Below, piece after piece: positions 62,348-64,000 of a stretch of DNA of 64,000 nt. Source of the DNA: Saccoglossus kowalevskii (lineage: Eukaryota; Hemichordata; Enteropneusta; Harrimaniidae); NCBI RefSeq assembly GCF_000003605.2, contig NW_003125307.1, positions 37,760 to 101,759 of the forward strand. The letters are read 5' to 3'. Made by a program: the position numbers and the translations under genes. Each line of letters begins with the position of its first letter. Position 1 is the first letter of the stretch. A model generated the notes under the pieces. That model had not been told where the DNA came from. It made no database searches and was given only the letters and a program-made list of their open reading frames with translations.

Positions 62348-63280
62348 AGTCGAAAAATGTAATAAAAGCCAGTTGAAAGCAGCACATAGATGTTCATGTG
62401 AGCTGAGTGTAAAATGTTAGAAAACAGCGTGCAAAGTTGGAAAAAACGAAGGAAATGTTGGCACAGTTGCTTGTATATTTAACCTAAGTCATTAACCTGG
62501 CAACACCGCAGTTAAATTTCAAAATACTAAGTAAATGTTCCGAGAATGTCTTATATATAAGCAGATTATCACAACAGTCAACCGAAAAATTGACAACAAA
62601 CTGCTTACAAAGTTGTGAAAAGCGATTGCAAAGTTAATATTTTCAATCGGAATTGTTACCTGTGATATCATATTAACAGGTCCCATAATTAAAGGTTCGG
62701 AAATGTGAATAAATATTACGCCAATTGATGTTAAATTACCGTAGTGTTACTCCATGTATTCAGAGGTCATAGGTCAATTCTAGAAGGTACTCGAGCAGGC
62801 CATATCGATTGAAAACACCCAAAAACATAAAATAGCCGCTAATACGGCTTAATTTCAAATATAAACCATGTAGCTGTGTTGTTAGGTGACCGATAAATGT
62901 TTAATGTAAAGCTCAATCTGGCGTGGTTAGTCGTTGCATGGGAGACTCCCTGCGTAAACAAGGTGTTGCATTCATTTTTTTATCACAAACATTAAGAAAA
63001 TATTATATAAGACAACGTTCCTGCATTTTTTTGTACTGTGATGTCAATCATTTATAGTGAAAAATCGTGTCATTTTTGGAACTTTCTAAAGTAATGGAAA
63101 ATTTTCAAATTCCTTCTAATCTTCAAGAACGAGTTGCTGATGCTGTCGGCACGTAGTCGGTTTTAAGCTATTGGCACACCGTGCAAGGTGTTCAAAGTGA
63201 TTGCAAAGTCGTTCCAAAGCTGCTGGATGTATTTGTATATATGACCTAAGTTGTTGGCATATATAAACGCGCAGTTGTAA
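62348..63280 (+). repeat. Satellite monomer 67 (933 bp, shortest, type F, short class)
   Basis: Has AACCTGGCAACACC, TTAATATTTTC, AACAGGTCCC, AAAGGTTCGG, CTAATACGGC and TCTGGCG. CAAAG element missing at 63184-63219. Last complete unit of the array. Confidence 0.95.
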
Positions 63281-63769
63281 AGTCAAAACAAATTTAATAA
63301 AAGCCAGTTGAAAGCAGCACATAGATGTTCATGTGAGCTGAGTGTTAAATGTTAGAAAACAGCGTGCAAAGTTGGAAAAAACGAAGGAAATGTTGGCACA
63401 GTTGCTTGTATATTTAACCTAAGTCATTAACATGGCAACCCCGCAGTTAAATTTCAAAATACTAAGTAAATGATCCGAGAATGTCTTATATATAAGCAGA
63501 TTATCACAACAGTCAACCGAAAAATTGACAACAAACTGCTTACAAAGTTGTGAAAAGCGATTGCAAAGTTAGTAGTTTCAATCGGAATTGTTATCTGTGA
63601 TATCATATTAACAAGTCCCATAATTAAAAGTTCGAAAATGTGAATAAATATTACGCCAATTGATGTTAAATTACCGTAGTGTTACTCCATGTATTCAGAG
63701 GTCATAGGTCAATTCTAGAAGGTACTCGAGCAGGCGATATCGATTGAAAACACCCAAAAACATAAAATA
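63281..63769 (+). repeat. Terminal partial satellite monomer 68 (489 bp)
   Basis: Covers the left half of a unit and stops one base into the small inverted repeat that precedes the 5S relic, so it has the DR1 site but no 5S element. Type E markers (GTTATCTG, CAGGCGATATC). Private changes AAAACAAATTT, AAATGATCCGAG and GTTCGAAAATG. Confidence 0.95.
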
Positions 63770-64000
63770 AATTTATATTTTCGTAACATACATCTTCAAT
63801 ATTTCAACACAACTACACAATGTCGAGTGAACCAGTACTATGTAGTTTAATTGATAATAATAAGCAGACCATATATAAATTACTATGTATTGCTTCCCTT
63901 TTTAACAAAGGCTTACTATGTGAATCAGGAGCTGCACCAAATAAATAATACATTTCACTCAAAGACAAATGAAAACACTTTTGATAGACGATAGAAACTA
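63770..64000. other. Non-satellite flank beyond the array edge
   Basis: Similarity to the monomer ends after CATAAAATA. The remaining 231 bp is AT-rich and I find no match to any part of the satellite unit. It contains no recognisable transposon terminus, tRNA or telomere repeat. The only open stretch of note is the 42-codon frame at 63820-63948. Confidence 0.85.
63820..63948 (+). CDS. Possible short open frame (42 codons) in the flank, unrecognised
   Basis: ATG at 63820 has A at -3 (ACACAATG), a favourable eukaryotic start context, and the frame runs to TAA at 63946-63948. The product would begin MSSEPVLCSL and end in GAAPNK. It is polar with a short leucine-rich stretch in the middle and has no motif I recognise. 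A frame of this length is not rare by chance in 231 bp of AT-rich DNA, so it may be nothing, or it may be a first exon of a flanking gene or element. Confidence 0.15.
   Translation: MSSEPVLCSLIDNNKQTIYKLLCIASLFNKGLLCESGAAPNK

Larger units (their letters stand above)
1..63769. repeat. Satellite DNA array, ~945-bp monomer, 5S rRNA-derived
   Basis: Sequence shows 67 full head-to-tail copies and one partial copy, all in the same orientation, with no foreign insertion between them. I phased units on the AGTC that starts the window. Successive starts are mostly 945 or 946 bp apart (extremes 933 and 948). Copies differ by scattered substitutions, one-base homopolymer changes and a few shared deletions, so identity between units is high. 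The array is AT-rich and continues beyond the left edge of the window. On the right it stops abruptly at 63769. Every complete unit contains a degraded 5S rRNA-like element. I do not recognise the family name. The alternative of a working 5S rDNA cluster is unlikely because the 5' half of the 5S element is degraded. Confidence 0.98.

Noticed and set aside
1-63769. Functional 5S rDNA cluster
   Set aside because: The 5' half of the 5S element is unrecognisable except for two pentamers, the terminal stem cannot form, and the element varies between units in the C box and intermediate element. Working 5S arrays are kept nearly invariant.
1-63769. CENP-B box marking a centromeric satellite
   Set aside because: I searched the unit by eye on both strands for TTCGnnnnAnnCGGG and found none. 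The TTCG occurrences lack a CGGG at the right distance. Centromeric location can be neither supported nor excluded.
1-63769. CRISPR array or bacterial repeat
   Set aside because: The repeat unit is about 945 bp with no short-repeat and unique-spacer organisation, and no cas-like genes are present.

Overview
The window is almost entirely one satellite DNA array from a eukaryotic nuclear genome. A head-to-tail tandem repeat with a modal unit of 945-946 bp fills positions 1 to 63769: 67 complete monomers plus a 489-bp partial one, with the left end of the array lying outside the window. The last 231 bp (63770-64000) is AT-rich non-satellite flank, so the window captures one true edge of the array. 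There are no prokaryotic genes, no CRISPR array, no recognisable transposon proteins and no convincing protein-coding gene.

The main result is that each complete monomer carries, about 511 bp from its start on the + strand, a roughly 116-bp relic of a 5S ribosomal RNA gene. Its 3' half is clear: the intermediate element and C box of the internal RNA polymerase III promoter are nearly intact, the 3' terminus is recognisable, and a run of usually 9-10 T (a Pol III terminator) follows directly. The 5' half is badly degraded. The satellite is therefore best described as 5S-derived, either from a decayed 5S rDNA repeat or from a 5S-headed SINE that became tandem. The GGGCG(T)GGTTAG core and the GTGTTG near the 3' end look more like insect or other invertebrate 5S than vertebrate 5S, but I cannot name the species.

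Unit layout, using monomer 1 as reference: A/T length-variable tract (5-20); older internal repeat copy A (125-187); 12-bp TATA palindrome (204-215); helically phased CAAAG-type cluster I (251-287); an invariant CCAAT-containing block (369-385); a perfect direct repeat of AGGTCA with 1-bp spacing (418-430) beside a TTCnnGAA palindrome (432-439); small inverted repeat (488-503); 5S relic (512-627) and T-run (629-638); Sm-site-like motif plus small hairpin (680-705); A4T4 palindrome (752-761); second TTCnnGAA (777-784); CAAAG cluster II with exact 10/11/10/11 spacing (839-885); internal repeat copy B (899-961, crossing into monomer 2).

Array evolution can be read from shared variants. Several two- and three-monomer blocks recur at distant places: monomers 7-9, 23-25 and 30-32; 51-53 and 66-68; 41-42 and 53-54; 14 and 65; 11-12 and 46-47. 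A short-unit class of 933-938 bp (monomers 32, 34, 40, 52, 67) has lost one 10-bp CAAAG unit. Monomers 34, 51, 54 and 66 are mosaics of two types. This is the pattern expected from unequal exchange and gene conversion, with an incipient higher-order structure. A recurring 62-codon minus-strand reading frame is antisense to the 5S relic, depends on the length of the T run, and is judged non-coding.
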